Positions 32,014 through 41,066 are shown, counted from the first letter of the stretch. The stretch is 52,448 bases of DNA from an uncultured Lachnospiraceae bacterium (GCA_934320845.1 CAKRFU010000021.1:1-52448); one strand, 5' to 3'. Notes: a model not told the origin generated them from the letters alone. Translations and numbers: made by a program.

Positions 32014-32754
32014 ATGATTAGTGGTGTTCAGGGATTGAAAATAAAGCCATTGGCAGAATTGAAAAATGACGGAATACAGAAACATACAAGTATAAAAAGT
32101 TTTAGTACGGTGCTTAGCAGCCAGAAGAAAAAAGCAGAGAATACATCTGCTTCAAAGGCTGCCAAAGAATCAGCTAAGTCGGACAGTTCAAATGCAGATA
32201 CGACTGTAAATAAATCATCAGATAGTGATTCAACAGCAGGAAAAATTTTATATAAAAATGCGTCGACAGGTGAGACATATGTGTATGTTGATGTTGCAGA
32301 TGAAAAGACATCTAAGACAAACAAGACATCGGATACAAATACAGCAGATGCGATGAAAAAGACAAAGTATGACAGTATATTCAAAAAGGCGGCAAAAAAA
32401 TACGGTGTATCTGAGAGCTTACTTAAGGCCGTTGCAAAGGCAGAGTCAAACTTTAACCCGAATGATGTTTCAAGTGCGGGAGCTATCGGAATTATGCAGT
32501 TGATGCCATCTACGGCAAAAGAACTTGGTGTTACAAATCCGTATGATGCTGAACAGAATATTATGGGTGGTGCAAAGCTGATTGCGGCGCATTTAAAGAA
32601 ATTTAACGGCGATGTAAGACTTGCTCTTGCGGCGTACAATGCAGGAAGCGGTGCGGTCAAGAAATATGGCGGAGTACCTTCATTTTGCAAGACATATGTA
32701 AATAGAGTTTTAAGTTATAAAAAAGCTTATGAGACAGCAAATGCAGTAGGTTAA
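32014..32754 (+). CDS. Lytic transglycosylase (SLT domain) without signal peptide
   Basis: Cuts peptidoglycan glycan strands with formation of 1,6-anhydro-MurNAc. 246 residues: a disordered Ser/Lys/Thr-rich N-terminal half (about 1-115) and a C-terminal SLT domain (about 120-240) with catalytic Glu144 in AKAESNFNPN, then SAGAIGIMQLMPSTAKELG, NIMGGAKLI, LALAAYNAGSGAV. There is no signal peptide or transmembrane helix, unlike most secreted lysins. Export by a flagellar or other non-Sec route is one explanation. The ribosome site is AAGGAG/GGGGGAG ahead of ATG 32014. Confidence 0.88.
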   Translation: MISGVQGLKIKPLAELKNDGIQKHTSIKSFSTVLSSQKKKAENTSASKAAKESAKSDSSNADTTVNKSSDSDSTAGKILYKNASTGETYVYVDVADEKTSKTNKTSDTNTADAMKKTKYDSIFKKAAKKYGVSESLLKAVAKAESNFNPNDVSSAGAIGIMQLMPSTAKELGVTNPYDAEQNIMGGAKLIAAHLKKFNGDVRLALAAYNAGSGAVKKYGGVPSFCKTYVNRVLSYKKAYETANAVG

Positions 32755-32770
32755 ACCTGCTGCATTTGCT
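32736..32770. terminator. Perfect hairpin spanning the end of the transglycosylase gene
   Basis: AGCAAATGCAG-T-AGGTT against AACCT-G-CTGCATTTGCT, loop of one base. It includes the last codons and TAA stop (32752-32754). No T run follows on either strand, so termination is uncertain; it may protect the 3' end or block readthrough towards the convergent gene. Confidence 0.5.
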
Positions 32771-32831
32771 GTTATAGCTGTAATTTAAAATTAATATCAA
32801 TAAATAAAAATATTCTGATATTTATAGGTGT

Positions 32832-34253
32832 TTAATAATTAATCCTAAGTCCTTTAGGATAGTGATTTTTGATAGTGTTGTTTGTGATTTTGCCCCAGCC
32901 AAGACTTAAACCTTTAAAGCATACTAAAACAAATCCCTTTGCATTGTTTAGTGAGTTGTCGGTTATCTGTATAACGTCACCGTGCAGATATTTTTTTGCC
33001 TGTTCATCTGAACATTCAAAAGAATATTTTACATCGGTCGGTTTGAGATATTTTGCAAAAGCATGTGCCGGTTCAAAACGGTTTTTCTTTCTTGTGGCTA
33101 TGTGAAGTCCCGGTCTGAGAAGTTTAATTCCTTTAAGTTCAGGCATTTTGTCGGGAATCAGGTAGAGTTCATCACCAAAATATTCATATCTTTTGTCTGA
33201 ATATAAGTCTGTATCATTTATAAATTCAGTAAGAAATTCAACTAATTGTTTTCTTTCGCTTTTAGACAAAATATTTTTGCCGGATGATTTCTTTTTCTTT
33301 TTTTGAGTGGCTGTTTCACCGCCGTTTTTCCTTAATCTTACTGCAAAATGACCTTCGCCTTTTATTTTATGCGGCCATAATCTGAGTGAACCTTTAATTG
33401 CTGTTTTTTCGTCATCGGTCAATGGTTTAAATTCTTCTGAAACAAAGTCAGGATTTCCGTTTGAAATATCAATTTCAAGAATATCGTGATAGTCTTCAAC
33501 ACAAAAATCAGGGTATTCCCGTAAAAACCAGACCAAAATTTCCTCATTTTCAGCGGGGGCAAAAGTACAGGTTGAATAAACGATGACACCATCAGGTTTA
33601 AGCATTTTCTGTGCCTGTGACAGGATTGAACGCTGTCTTTGTGCACACAAAGAAACATTTTCGGGTGTCCATTCTTCGATGGCGACATCATCTTTTCTAA
33701 ACATACCCTCACCGGAACAGGGGGCATCTACAATTATTTTATCGAAGAAAGCTGGAAAATATTTCGCCATGTTTTCAGGAGTTTCATTACAGACAACAGC
33801 ATTTGAAATGCCAAGTCTTTCAATGTTTTGTGAGAGTATTTTGGCTCGCTGGCCAAAAATTTCGTTTGATACAAGTAAGCCGTTTCTATCAAGCATACCG
33901 GCAAGCTGGGTGGATTTTCCGCCGGGGGCAGCGCAGAGGTCGCAGACTATATCATCGGGCTTTGCATCTGAGAGAGCAGCAACGGACATTGCACTTGGTT
34001 CCTGAATGTAATAGGCACCTGCTTCATGCAGAACATGGCGGCCGGGTTTTTCGTCAGGTACAGCATAAAACCCTTCTTTAGCCCAGGGAACAGGGCTTAA
34101 AAAGAAGGGTAATGCATCCTGAGACTTTATTTTTAACGGGTTTATGCGAAGTCCGTATGATTTTTCATCTGAATAGCTTGCTTTAAACAATTCAAATTCT
34201 TCAGGACTCAGCATAGACTTCATTCGTTCAATAAATTTCTCGGGTAAATTCAT
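32832..34253 (-). CDS. RsmB/NSUN-family RNA (cytosine-5) methyltransferase, RsmF-like
   Basis: Transfers a methyl group from SAM to C5 of cytosine in rRNA or tRNA. 473 residues: an N-terminal arm, the SAM-binding DLCAAPGGKSTQLA (about 105-117), the DAPCSGEGMFRKD motif with Cys179 and the catalytic STCTF with Cys229. A Lys-rich linker (about 300-320) leads to a C-terminal RsmF/PUA-like domain, with a late GLSLGWGKI motif. Its length and C-terminal part fit the RsmF/YebU-like group of Firmicutes; the exact target base is not inferable. GGAG precedes the ATG. It is the second gene after DUF4867. Confidence 0.92.
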   Translation of the reverse strand: MNLPEKFIERMKSMLSPEEFELFKASYSDEKSYGLRINPLKIKSQDALPFFLSPVPWAKEGFYAVPDEKPGRHVLHEAGAYYIQEPSAMSVAALSDAKPDDIVCDLCAAPGGKSTQLAGMLDRNGLLVSNEIFGQRAKILSQNIERLGISNAVVCNETPENMAKYFPAFFDKIIVDAPCSGEGMFRKDDVAIEEWTPENVSLCAQRQRSILSQAQKMLKPDGVIVYSTCTFAPAENEEILVWFLREYPDFCVEDYHDILEIDISNGNPDFVSEEFKPLTDDEKTAIKGSLRLWPHKIKGEGHFAVRLRKNGGETATQKKKKKSSGKNILSKSERKQLVEFLTEFINDTDLYSDKRYEYFGDELYLIPDKMPELKGIKLLRPGLHIATRKKNRFEPAHAFAKYLKPTDVKYSFECSDEQAKKYLHGDVIQITDNSLNNAKGFVLVCFKGLSLGWGKITNNTIKNHYPKGLRINY

Positions 34254-34275
34254 AATTTAATTATTTCTCCATTTA

Positions 34276-34914
34276 TTAAATTAAATCTGCTATGTCAATA
34301 TTTTCGCCTGTGAGTCCGACATGTGCGCCGGCTTTGGCTTCGGATGTATCTTTGTGAGCAATAAGCCATTTGTTTTTGGCCCAAAGGAGAGCATCCTCAG
34401 AATTTGCTTTTGTTATTTCAGGCATATCAAAATTTGTGTATTTTGGAAGAACGATAGCTACTCTAAAGCCTTCACCCTTCTTTGCACTGCAAGGGGCATA
34501 GTGAAGTGTTGTAGAATAAAGTTCTACGGCTGTTCCCTTAGGACAGAGGAATGCTTCTGTTTTGCTTGAATCAATGATGCCGTTTTCAACATCCTGAAGT
34601 TTAGCGACGAGAAGAATTGCGTCATCAGCGGCAATATCAATTTCACTGTCTCTGTGGTATTCATAGCAGTTTAACTTTGTGTTTGTACCGTTGCAGTATC
34701 CGATTTCGATTGGCATTCCACCGTAGCAATTGTCACGGAGTTGTACAAAAGCAGGGGTATTTTCAAGAGCTTCACAAGTAGGCTCATAGATAACTCCGTC
34801 AGCAGGTTTGTCAGTCTCACTTTCGAGTTTTTCTAAAAGAAGTTTGTAGTCGTATCCGTCAACAATACGACCGTAAGGTTTAAATGCTTCATCTGTAACT
34901 GATTGAATTTTCAT
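34276..34914 (-). CDS. DUF4867-family cupin-like protein
   Basis: A 212-residue cytoplasmic protein matching the DUF4867 pattern: start MKIQSVTDEAFKPYGRI, central NCYEYHRDSEI and late TLHYAPC, PKYT and LLWAKNKWLIAH. The His/Glu-rich strands look like a cupin/ureidoglycolate-lyase-like barrel that could bind a metal, but no reaction is known. AGGAGG stands 8 bases before the ATG. The methyltransferase gene begins 22 bases downstream, so both form one operon; its divergent upstream gap contains two palindromes. Confidence 0.8.
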   Translation of the reverse strand: MKIQSVTDEAFKPYGRIVDGYDYKLLLEKLESETDKPADGVIYEPTCEALENTPAFVQLRDNCYGGMPIEIGYCNGTNTKLNCYEYHRDSEIDIAADDAILLVAKLQDVENGIIDSSKTEAFLCPKGTAVELYSTTLHYAPCSAKKGEGFRVAIVLPKYTNFDMPEITKANSEDALLWAKNKWLIAHKDTSEAKAGAHVGLTGENIDIADLI

Positions 34915-35008
34915 AAATATTATCCTCCTGAAATAAGTTTTAGCATGCTTCTGTTTTTATTAAATAAAATATAGAAGCAAAAATATAGATTTTACGACAT
35001 TCGTTTTT

Positions 35009-35030
35009 ATATATGATTTGTATCATATAT
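35009..35030. promoter_or_regulatory. 22-bp palindrome between divergent genes
   Basis: ATATATGAT-TTGT-ATCATATAT, a perfect 9+4+9 inverted repeat about 95 bp upstream of the DUF4867 gene. Likely a dimeric regulator site or a cruciform. Confidence 0.5.
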
Positions 35031-35081
35031 AATTGTACCATACAAACAAGGCTGTTGTCACTTTGATAATTGGTGTTAGTA

Positions 35082-35097
35082 TACAAGTATACTTGTA
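35082..35097. promoter_or_regulatory. 16-bp perfect palindrome upstream of the nitrilase-family gene
   Basis: TACAAGTATACTTGTA, overlapped by the 7+2+7 repeat AGTATAC-AA-GTATACT (35078-35093). It sits directly upstream of the -35 at 35101, a position used by activators and some repressors. Confidence 0.5.
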
Positions 35098-35100
35098 CAC

Positions 35101-35129
35101 TTGTTTTATAAGTGAGCATTAGTTATAAT
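35101..35129 (+). promoter_or_regulatory. Sigma-A promoter of the nitrilase-family gene
   Basis: -35 TTGTTT (35101-35106), 17-base spacer, -10 TATAAT (35124-35129), 60 bases before the ATG. Confidence 0.7.
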
Positions 35130-35188
35130 AGTCATATGAGTGCACAGTAGTTATCTATAATTAAAGACAAATTGATGGGAGGAACCGT

Positions 35189-35980
35189 ATGAGGGTTGCA
35201 CTTGGACAGATTGATATGGTATGGGAAGATAAAAAAGCGTCTGTTGCAAAGGCAGAAAAAATGATATGTGATGCAGCTTTACAAAATGCGGATATAATTA
35301 TTTTCCCAGAGATGAGTTTTACAGGTTTTTCTATGAATCTTTTAAAGACAGGGGAAAAAAGGCACTCATCCGGTACAGTGAAAAAGATGTGCGAATTGTC
35401 TGAAAAATATGATATTGCGATAGGCTTTGGATGGGCGGCACTGCCTGAAAAAGAGGGAGAAAAAGGGAAAAATGTTTTTTCGGTTGTGGATAATACCGGA
35501 AAGCTTATCACTGAGTATGAGAAAATTCATCCGTTTACATATGGAGGAGAAAGTGATGTTTATGGCGGAGGGGACAAGATAGTTTCTTTTCCGTTTAAAG
35601 GGCATACGGTAAGTCTTTTTGTCTGTTATGATCTTAGATTTCCGGAGATATTTCAGGCGGCGGCAAAGAAATCTGATGTTATGTTTGTGATTGCAAACTG
35701 GCCTGAGAGCAGACATATACATTGGCAGACACTTCTTCGGGCAAGAGCAATTGAAACACAGTCATATGTTGCAGGGGTAAATTGTTTTGGAGAGCATGAT
35801 GGTATTTTATACAGCGGCGACAGCATGGCAGTCGATTCTATAGGAAATATACTGGGACAGATTTCGGGAAAAGAGGGAGTGCTTATCTGTGAACTTGATG
35901 ACAGAGCGTGGGGACTTCGGGAAAAATTTCAAACGGGGAAAGACAGAAAAGAGGAATTATATTACAAATTATTGAGATAA
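35189..35980 (+). CDS. Nitrilase-superfamily carbon-nitrogen hydrolase, omega-amidase-like
   Basis: Hydrolyses a C-N bond of a small amide or carbamoyl compound. The 263 residues show the Glu-Lys-Cys triad: Glu41 in FPEMSFTGFS, Lys112 in YEKIHPF, Cys146 in VCYDLRFPE. The last motif, with HPFTYGGE downstream of the Lys, is typical of omega-amidase (YafV/Nit2) members, which clear alpha-ketoglutaramate; the exact substrate is an inference. GGGAGG precedes the ATG. The TPR gene starts 38 bases after the stop. Confidence 0.88.
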   Translation: MRVALGQIDMVWEDKKASVAKAEKMICDAALQNADIIIFPEMSFTGFSMNLLKTGEKRHSSGTVKKMCELSEKYDIAIGFGWAALPEKEGEKGKNVFSVVDNTGKLITEYEKIHPFTYGGESDVYGGGDKIVSFPFKGHTVSLFVCYDLRFPEIFQAAAKKSDVMFVIANWPESRHIHWQTLLRARAIETQSYVAGVNCFGEHDGILYSGDSMAVDSIGNILGQISGKEGVLICELDDRAWGLREKFQTGKDRKEELYYKLLR

Positions 35981-36018
35981 TATAAAATTCGATATATTTC
36001 TAATGCATGGAGGTAAAG

Positions 36019-38250
36019 ATGAGACAGTATGAATTAACAATAAGAATTGCGCAGATACATCATCTGATAGAGGTTCGTAAATATAAAAAAGCACTTGCAG
36101 TAGTAAAGACTCTCGATATGCGTCAGGTAAAAGGAATAAGTGATTTGAGTGCAATTGCGGAGGTGTATACAAAGACAGAACAGTTTGATGCGGCAAAAAA
36201 TACATATTTAAGAATATACAAAAAGAGCCGTACAAGAAGGGTTTTATACCGACTTATATATCTTGCCATCCGTACAAATGCATTAGATGAGGCAGAAGGA
36301 TATTATCAGGAATTTGTTGCGATGAATTCAAGCCAGAGGGATGCACTTATACTGAGATATCGTATTGACAAAGCATCAGGTGCATCTATTGGTCAGCTTA
36401 TAGGAATATTAGAGTCGCTTAAAGAGGAAGAATATATAGAGGAGTGGGCATATGAACTTGCAAAGCTTTATTTCAAGGCAGGACGCTTTGATGAGTGCAG
36501 GAGTGAATGTGAGGATATAAAACTTTGGTTTGGAAGGGGAGAAATCGTTGAAAGGGCAAAACGCCTTATTGCAAGCATTGATGATGATGAACAGTTTGCA
36601 TATATTGATGACAGGGATTATACGATAGAAAAGGACATACCAAACCCTGAAGATACAGGCTCTCTGCCGGATCTTACGGAATACGTGGAGTCAGAGAGTG
36701 AAATGAAAAGGCATGATAAAAACATAGGCGGCAAAGTGAAAAATGCAATAAAATTAAATTATGAAGACGACGAAAATGCAGACGAAAGTTTTGACGATTT
36801 GGATGAGCAGGAAGAAACAAGTTATGCAAGAGACGAGGCTGTCGATGAGCTTTTGAAGATGAGTGACCAAACAGAGAATGATATTGTCGGAGAACAGGCA
36901 CATAAAAGTGATGAGCCTGCAGATTATAATGATGATATTGATGAAGACGAACCTGATTTAAGCATAACTGCTTCAGAAGATACATTAGATGAAGACTTTG
37001 AAGATGATGCAGAAGATTTTGACGGTGCAGAGATGGCGAGAAAAGCGATAGACGGACTGCAAAAGCTGTCAGGTATCTGGAAGCATTCTCAAGCGCAAAC
37101 GCAGTCTGAACCTAAACAGGAACCTAAAGCTGAGCAAAAGCCTGAACCAAAGCCTGTTAAAGCAAAAAAAGAGCCGCAGTATGTTCATTACTCACAATCC
37201 GGCACAGGTATTACGCTTGACCTTTCAAAGGAAATATCAGCAATATATGAGGCTGAAAAGAGAGAGCAGCTTAAGGTGCATTCCGTAAAGGTAAATGAAG
37301 AGACGGAAAGTGATGTATCTGATGCAAAGCAGCCGGATATATTGGAGGATAATTCCGTTATTTCAAGAGAGGATGCCATGGCACCTTCTGACATAGAGGA
37401 AATAAAGAATGATTTGAAAGATATAACGGGAAATATATTTAGCGGAAAGAAAAGACGTATTGTTGATGCTGTGGCTGATGACTGGGGACACACAAAGCCT
37501 ATCGGAAGTGTAATCGAGGCAGTAAAAGAAACAGAAGACGATGAAGTAAAGCAGCCGACACAGCCAGCAGAAGAAAACGAAGTAAAAGAGAATTTGAATT
37601 TAAATGTTGCTGAAAATATACCTAAGGAAAAGATTATAGGTATTTCAGAAAAAATTACAGATATTTCAGATAATGTTGGGGAAAAATCGGAGACAGAAAT
37701 AAAATTAGAAAAGGCTGCAAAATTGTTTGGGATAAATAGTGTACGGTCAAAGGAGGATACGGATATGGCAGAATATTCAACACCAGAGGAAGAGTTACCT
37801 ACAACGAGAGCATTACACAAGACATTTAAAGATGTTTTGACTTTAATAAATGCCGAGAAGGATCCGTCGCATTTTGTACTTATTGGTGAAGATACGGAAA
37901 AGATAGTTGCAGTATCAAAGAAGATAGTAAAAGTTTTGAAGCAAAACGGATTTTTAAGTAAGGGAAGAATTGGCTGTATTAAAGCAAAACAGCTAAATCA
38001 GATGGATTTTGACGCATGCAAGGAACAGCTTAAGGGCAGTTGTCTTCTCGTTGATGATGCAGCAGATTTGTTTTTCCCTACAATTACAAAAATATTTGAA
38101 CTTATGGATGAATTTTACGGTGATTTCATAGTTATTCTTGCGGATGAGGGAAATACACTTGATCAGATGTTCAGATTTGCACCTGCACTTGCGAAAAAGT
38201 TCAAGTATGTAATTGATATAAGCAGATATACGGCAGAGGATTTGAATTAA
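36019..38250 (+). CDS. TPR protein with acidic disordered middle and degenerate AAA domain
   Basis: 743 residues. The N-terminal 190 are TPR-like helical repeats. Residues about 195-600 are acidic, low-complexity and Pro/Lys/Glu-rich, with a conserved-looking island GTGITLDLSKEISAIYEAEKRE. The C-terminal part (about 605-743) follows the strand order of CbxX/SpoVK-type AAA domains: HFVLIGEDTEK where Walker A GxxGTGKT should be (623-628), LSKGRIG, LLVDDA in place of Walker B (676-681) and a final KFKYVIDISRYTAEDL. The Walker A Lys/Thr pattern is lost, so ATP hydrolysis is improbable. A scaffold role is inferred. GGAGG sets the ATG at 36019. The pyrophosphatase gene lies 24 bases downstream. Confidence 0.75.
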   Translation: MRQYELTIRIAQIHHLIEVRKYKKALAVVKTLDMRQVKGISDLSAIAEVYTKTEQFDAAKNTYLRIYKKSRTRRVLYRLIYLAIRTNALDEAEGYYQEFVAMNSSQRDALILRYRIDKASGASIGQLIGILESLKEEEYIEEWAYELAKLYFKAGRFDECRSECEDIKLWFGRGEIVERAKRLIASIDDDEQFAYIDDRDYTIEKDIPNPEDTGSLPDLTEYVESESEMKRHDKNIGGKVKNAIKLNYEDDENADESFDDLDEQEETSYARDEAVDELLKMSDQTENDIVGEQAHKSDEPADYNDDIDEDEPDLSITASEDTLDEDFEDDAEDFDGAEMARKAIDGLQKLSGIWKHSQAQTQSEPKQEPKAEQKPEPKPVKAKKEPQYVHYSQSGTGITLDLSKEISAIYEAEKREQLKVHSVKVNEETESDVSDAKQPDILEDNSVISREDAMAPSDIEEIKNDLKDITGNIFSGKKRRIVDAVADDWGHTKPIGSVIEAVKETEDDEVKQPTQPAEENEVKENLNLNVAENIPKEKIIGISEKITDISDNVGEKSETEIKLEKAAKLFGINSVRSKEDTDMAEYSTPEEELPTTRALHKTFKDVLTLINAEKDPSHFVLIGEDTEKIVAVSKKIVKVLKQNGFLSKGRIGCIKAKQLNQMDFDACKEQLKGSCLLVDDAADLFFPTITKIFELMDEFYGDFIVILADEGNTLDQMFRFAPALAKKFKYVIDISRYTAEDLN

Positions 38251-38274
38251 TTATGAAGGAGGCAGATTAAGCTT

Positions 38275-39930
38275 ATGCCGCTTAGTTCAGAAAAAGTAGT
38301 TAATGTTATAGGACATATAAACCCGGACACGGATTCAATATGTTCTGCAATCGCATATGCGAGGCTTAAAAGAGAGGTGACCGGTGAAAATTATGTTGCT
38401 AAAAGAGCCGGTCAGATAAATGCTGAGACAAGATTTGTTTTAAAAAAATTTGGTGTATTACCGCCTGACTATATGAATGATGTAAGACCACAGGTCATTG
38501 ACATTGATGTAGGACGTGTAAAAGGTGTAGGCGAGGATATATCACTCAAGAAAGCATGGGAACTTATGAGAGAAGATGCATTGCAGACACTTCCTATAGT
38601 AGACGAGTCCCAGTATTTAAAAGGACTTATCACGATAGAGGATATTGCAAAGTCATACATGGATGTTTATGACAGCCGTGTTATCGCAAATGCGCAGACA
38701 CCATTTAGAAATATAGTAGAAACACTTGGCGGAGAGATGATTTCAGGAGATTCTGACGAGACGATAAAGACGGGAAAGTGTCTTATTGCGGCGGCAAACC
38801 CTGATCTTATGGAAAGCTATATTGAAAAGGGTGATATAGTAATTCTCGGAAACAGATATGAGTCACAGCTTTGCGCAATTGAGATGGGAGCAAAATGCAT
38901 TATAGTATGTGACGGTGCACCGGTTTCGTTTACAATTACAAAGCTTGCACAGGATAAGGGATGTTTTATAATAAAGACTCCGTATGACACATTTACTGCT
39001 TCACGTCTTATCAACCAGAGTATTCCTATAAGATTTTTCATGAAGAGTGAAAATCTTATAACATTTGGGCTTGGTGAGTTTCTCGATGATATTCGTGATG
39101 TCATGGCGAAAAAAAGATACAGAGATTTCCCTATATTGGATTGGAACGGAAAATATTTCGGCATGATTTCAAGGCGAAGACTTTTGGGAGCAAGAAAGAA
39201 AAAACTGATACTTGTAGACCACAATGAACCATCGCAGGCGGTAGATGGCATAGAGGATGCAGAACTTTTGGAGATAATAGACCATCACCGCATTGGAAGT
39301 ATTGAGACGATGAGTCCGGTATTTTTCAGAAATCAGCCGCTTGGCTGTACAGCGACGATCATATATCAGATGTATAAGGAAAATAATATAAATGTAACGC
39401 CTGATATAGCAGGGCTTTTATGTTCAGCAATTTTGTCAGATACACTTGTTTACCGTTCGCCTACCTGTACCGAAACGGACAGGCTTGCAGCAGAGGAGCT
39501 TGCCGGTATAGCCGGAATTAAAACACATGAGTATGCCATGGAGATGTTTGCGGCGGGAAGTGACCTTTCATCTAAATCACCTGAGGAAATATTCTATCAG
39601 GATTTTAAGAAATTTGTTGTAGGAGAGCAGACATTTGGTGTCGGTCAGATAACAGCTATGACAAGCAAGGAACTTGAAGCAATAAAGGAAAAGCTTATGC
39701 CTTATATGCAGAAAGCTATGGCAGACCATGAGGTTTCAATGCTTTTCTTCATGCTTACGGATATATTGCAGGCGAGTACGGAACTTTTGTACTATGGAAG
39801 CGGTGCGAAAGAACTTGCACTGGAGGCATTTCATTTGCCAAAAGATGCTGATACCATAATTCTTAAAAATACCGTATCAAGAAAAAAACAGATAATACCG
39901 GCAATGATGATGGCATTGCAGGAAGAATAG
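38275..39930 (+). CDS. ppaC: Manganese-dependent family II inorganic pyrophosphatase with CBS and DRTGG domains
   Basis: Hydrolyses pyrophosphate in the cytoplasm. 551 residues in the regulated layout: DHH N-terminal part with GHINPDTDS (His14, Asp18, Asp20 as Mn ligands), CBS 1 about 70-125, DRTGG about 130-240, CBS 2 about 245-300, second DHH part with the IDHHRIG motif, and DHHA2 about 430-551. CBS-containing family II enzymes are controlled by adenine nucleotides, and those with a DRTGG insert also bind diadenosine polyphosphates; that is known of the family, not seen here. GGAGG lies upstream of the ATG. A dispersed hairpin repeat begins three bases after the stop. Confidence 0.93.
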   Translation: MPLSSEKVVNVIGHINPDTDSICSAIAYARLKREVTGENYVAKRAGQINAETRFVLKKFGVLPPDYMNDVRPQVIDIDVGRVKGVGEDISLKKAWELMREDALQTLPIVDESQYLKGLITIEDIAKSYMDVYDSRVIANAQTPFRNIVETLGGEMISGDSDETIKTGKCLIAAANPDLMESYIEKGDIVILGNRYESQLCAIEMGAKCIIVCDGAPVSFTITKLAQDKGCFIIKTPYDTFTASRLINQSIPIRFFMKSENLITFGLGEFLDDIRDVMAKKRYRDFPILDWNGKYFGMISRRRLLGARKKKLILVDHNEPSQAVDGIEDAELLEIIDHHRIGSIETMSPVFFRNQPLGCTATIIYQMYKENNINVTPDIAGLLCSAILSDTLVYRSPTCTETDRLAAEELAGIAGIKTHEYAMEMFAAGSDLSSKSPEEIFYQDFKKFVVGEQTFGVGQITAMTSKELEAIKEKLMPYMQKAMADHEVSMLFFMLTDILQASTELLYYGSGAKELALEAFHLPKDADTIILKNTVSRKKQIIPAMMMALQEE

Positions 39931-39932
39931 AA

Positions 39933-40023
39933 AATGAAAGGCTATTCCGCCGAAAAAAAACACTCGATAATATCAAGAGCAGGCTCTTGTATAATCGAGT
40001 GTTTTTTATGGCTGAATTGTTAC
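39933..40023. repeat. Second copy of the hairpin element, acting as bidirectional terminator
   Basis: Reverse complement of 3018-3110 with about 80% identity: shared ends GTAACARTTCAGCC and GGAATAGCCTTTCATT enclose a long hairpin CACTCGAT ... ATCGAGTG with A8 and T6 flanks. Stem differences from the first copy are mostly compensatory. It lies between two convergent genes and should end both. The right half of the first copy, with the second long arm, is absent. Confidence 0.8.
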
Positions 40024-40039
40024 TTATAAAAAATATAAA

Positions 40040-41035
40040 TTATTTGGCATCATTTATTTCAGTGTAGCCTTCAGGAATTTTAATTCCTAAAGTATCACAG
40101 TTTTCTTTATTGTAGAGTTTTGTAGGCTTTTTATCTGTCTCGATAGCCATTGTTCCGGGGTCAGCACCTTCTTTAAGGATTTTGTATGCCATCTCACCTG
40201 TCTGATATCCGAGGTTGTAGTAGCTGATTGAAAGAGCGGCAACTCCGGCTGCACAGATTCCTTTTTCGCCTGCAAATACAGGAATTCCTGCAGGAACAAC
40301 TACGTTTTTAACAGTTTCAATACTAGAAGCCATTGTGTTGTCTGTTGGAATATAGATAGTATCAACTTCAGAACATGCTGTCTGAGTAACAGACTGGATT
40401 TCATTAGAATCTGATGCTGTGTATTCTTTGTATTCAATGTTATCTTTTTTGAGTTCTTCTTCTATAAGTTTAGCCTGATAAGCTGAGTTAGCCTCTGATG
40501 AACAGTAGAGAATACCTACTTTCTTTACATCAGGTTTAATGGCAAGAATCATATCTTCCTGTTCATCAATAGGAGCAAGGTCGGCAGTTCCGGTTACATT
40601 TGTACCGGAAGTTCCGTTCCAGTCTTTTATGTTGAGTGCTGTACCGTAATCAGTAACAGAAGTACCAACGATAGGAATTTCATTTGTTGCTGAAACAGCA
40701 GCCTGTAAAGCACCTGTTGCGTTTGCCATAATGAGGTCTACACCGTTTGTAACAAAACCGTTACAGATAGTAGAACAGTTTGTAGATTCGCCCTGTGCAT
40801 TCTGTTCATCAAATTCAACATTACCTTCACCGAGTTTGTCAGTGAGAGCTTTTTTAAATCCTTTTGTTGCAGCATCCAATGCTTCATGCTCAACGAGCTG
40901 GCAGATACCGATTTTATAAGTTTTTTTGTCTGAACTTCCTGAGCCTGATTTTTCACTTGAGCTTCCACAGGCTGTAAGACTTGTCACTAGTGCAGTAACA
41001 GTAAGTAATGATACTATTTTTTTTGATAATTTCAT
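40040..41035 (-). CDS. ABC transporter substrate-binding lipoprotein, TrpX-like
   Basis: 331-residue lipoprotein with lipobox LTAC (Cys23) and a Gly/Ser spacer, then a two-lobe periplasmic-binding-protein fold of the PF04392 (ABC_sub_bind/TrpX) type: YKIGICQLVEHEALD near the start, TIYIPTDNTMASSIETV, and PVFAGEKGICAAG. This family binds small ligands, including aromatic amino acids in some cases. No permease or ATPase gene adjoins it, so the rest of the transporter is elsewhere or missing. The ATG at 41035 has AGGAGG upstream; an earlier in-frame codon at 41059 does not. Its own promoter is at 41067-41096. Confidence 0.88.
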   Translation of the reverse strand: MKLSKKIVSLLTVTALVTSLTACGSSSEKSGSGSSDKKTYKIGICQLVEHEALDAATKGFKKALTDKLGEGNVEFDEQNAQGESTNCSTICNGFVTNGVDLIMANATGALQAAVSATNEIPIVGTSVTDYGTALNIKDWNGTSGTNVTGTADLAPIDEQEDMILAIKPDVKKVGILYCSSEANSAYQAKLIEEELKKDNIEYKEYTASDSNEIQSVTQTACSEVDTIYIPTDNTMASSIETVKNVVVPAGIPVFAGEKGICAAGVAALSISYYNLGYQTGEMAYKILKEGADPGTMAIETDKKPTKLYNKENCDTLGIKIPEGYTEINDAK

Positions 41036-41066
41036 ATGTGTCCTCCTTTTTGTTTGCAATGACTGT

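Noticed and set aside
32028..32690. 220-codon minus-strand frame opposite the lytic transglycosylase
   Set aside because: The plus frame has a clear SLT domain; the reverse frame is a by-product of Ser/Lys-rich codons.
37188..37820. 210-codon minus-strand frame opposite the TPR protein
   Set aside because: Ser/Phe-rich shadow of an acidic coding region; no ribosome site, no known motif.
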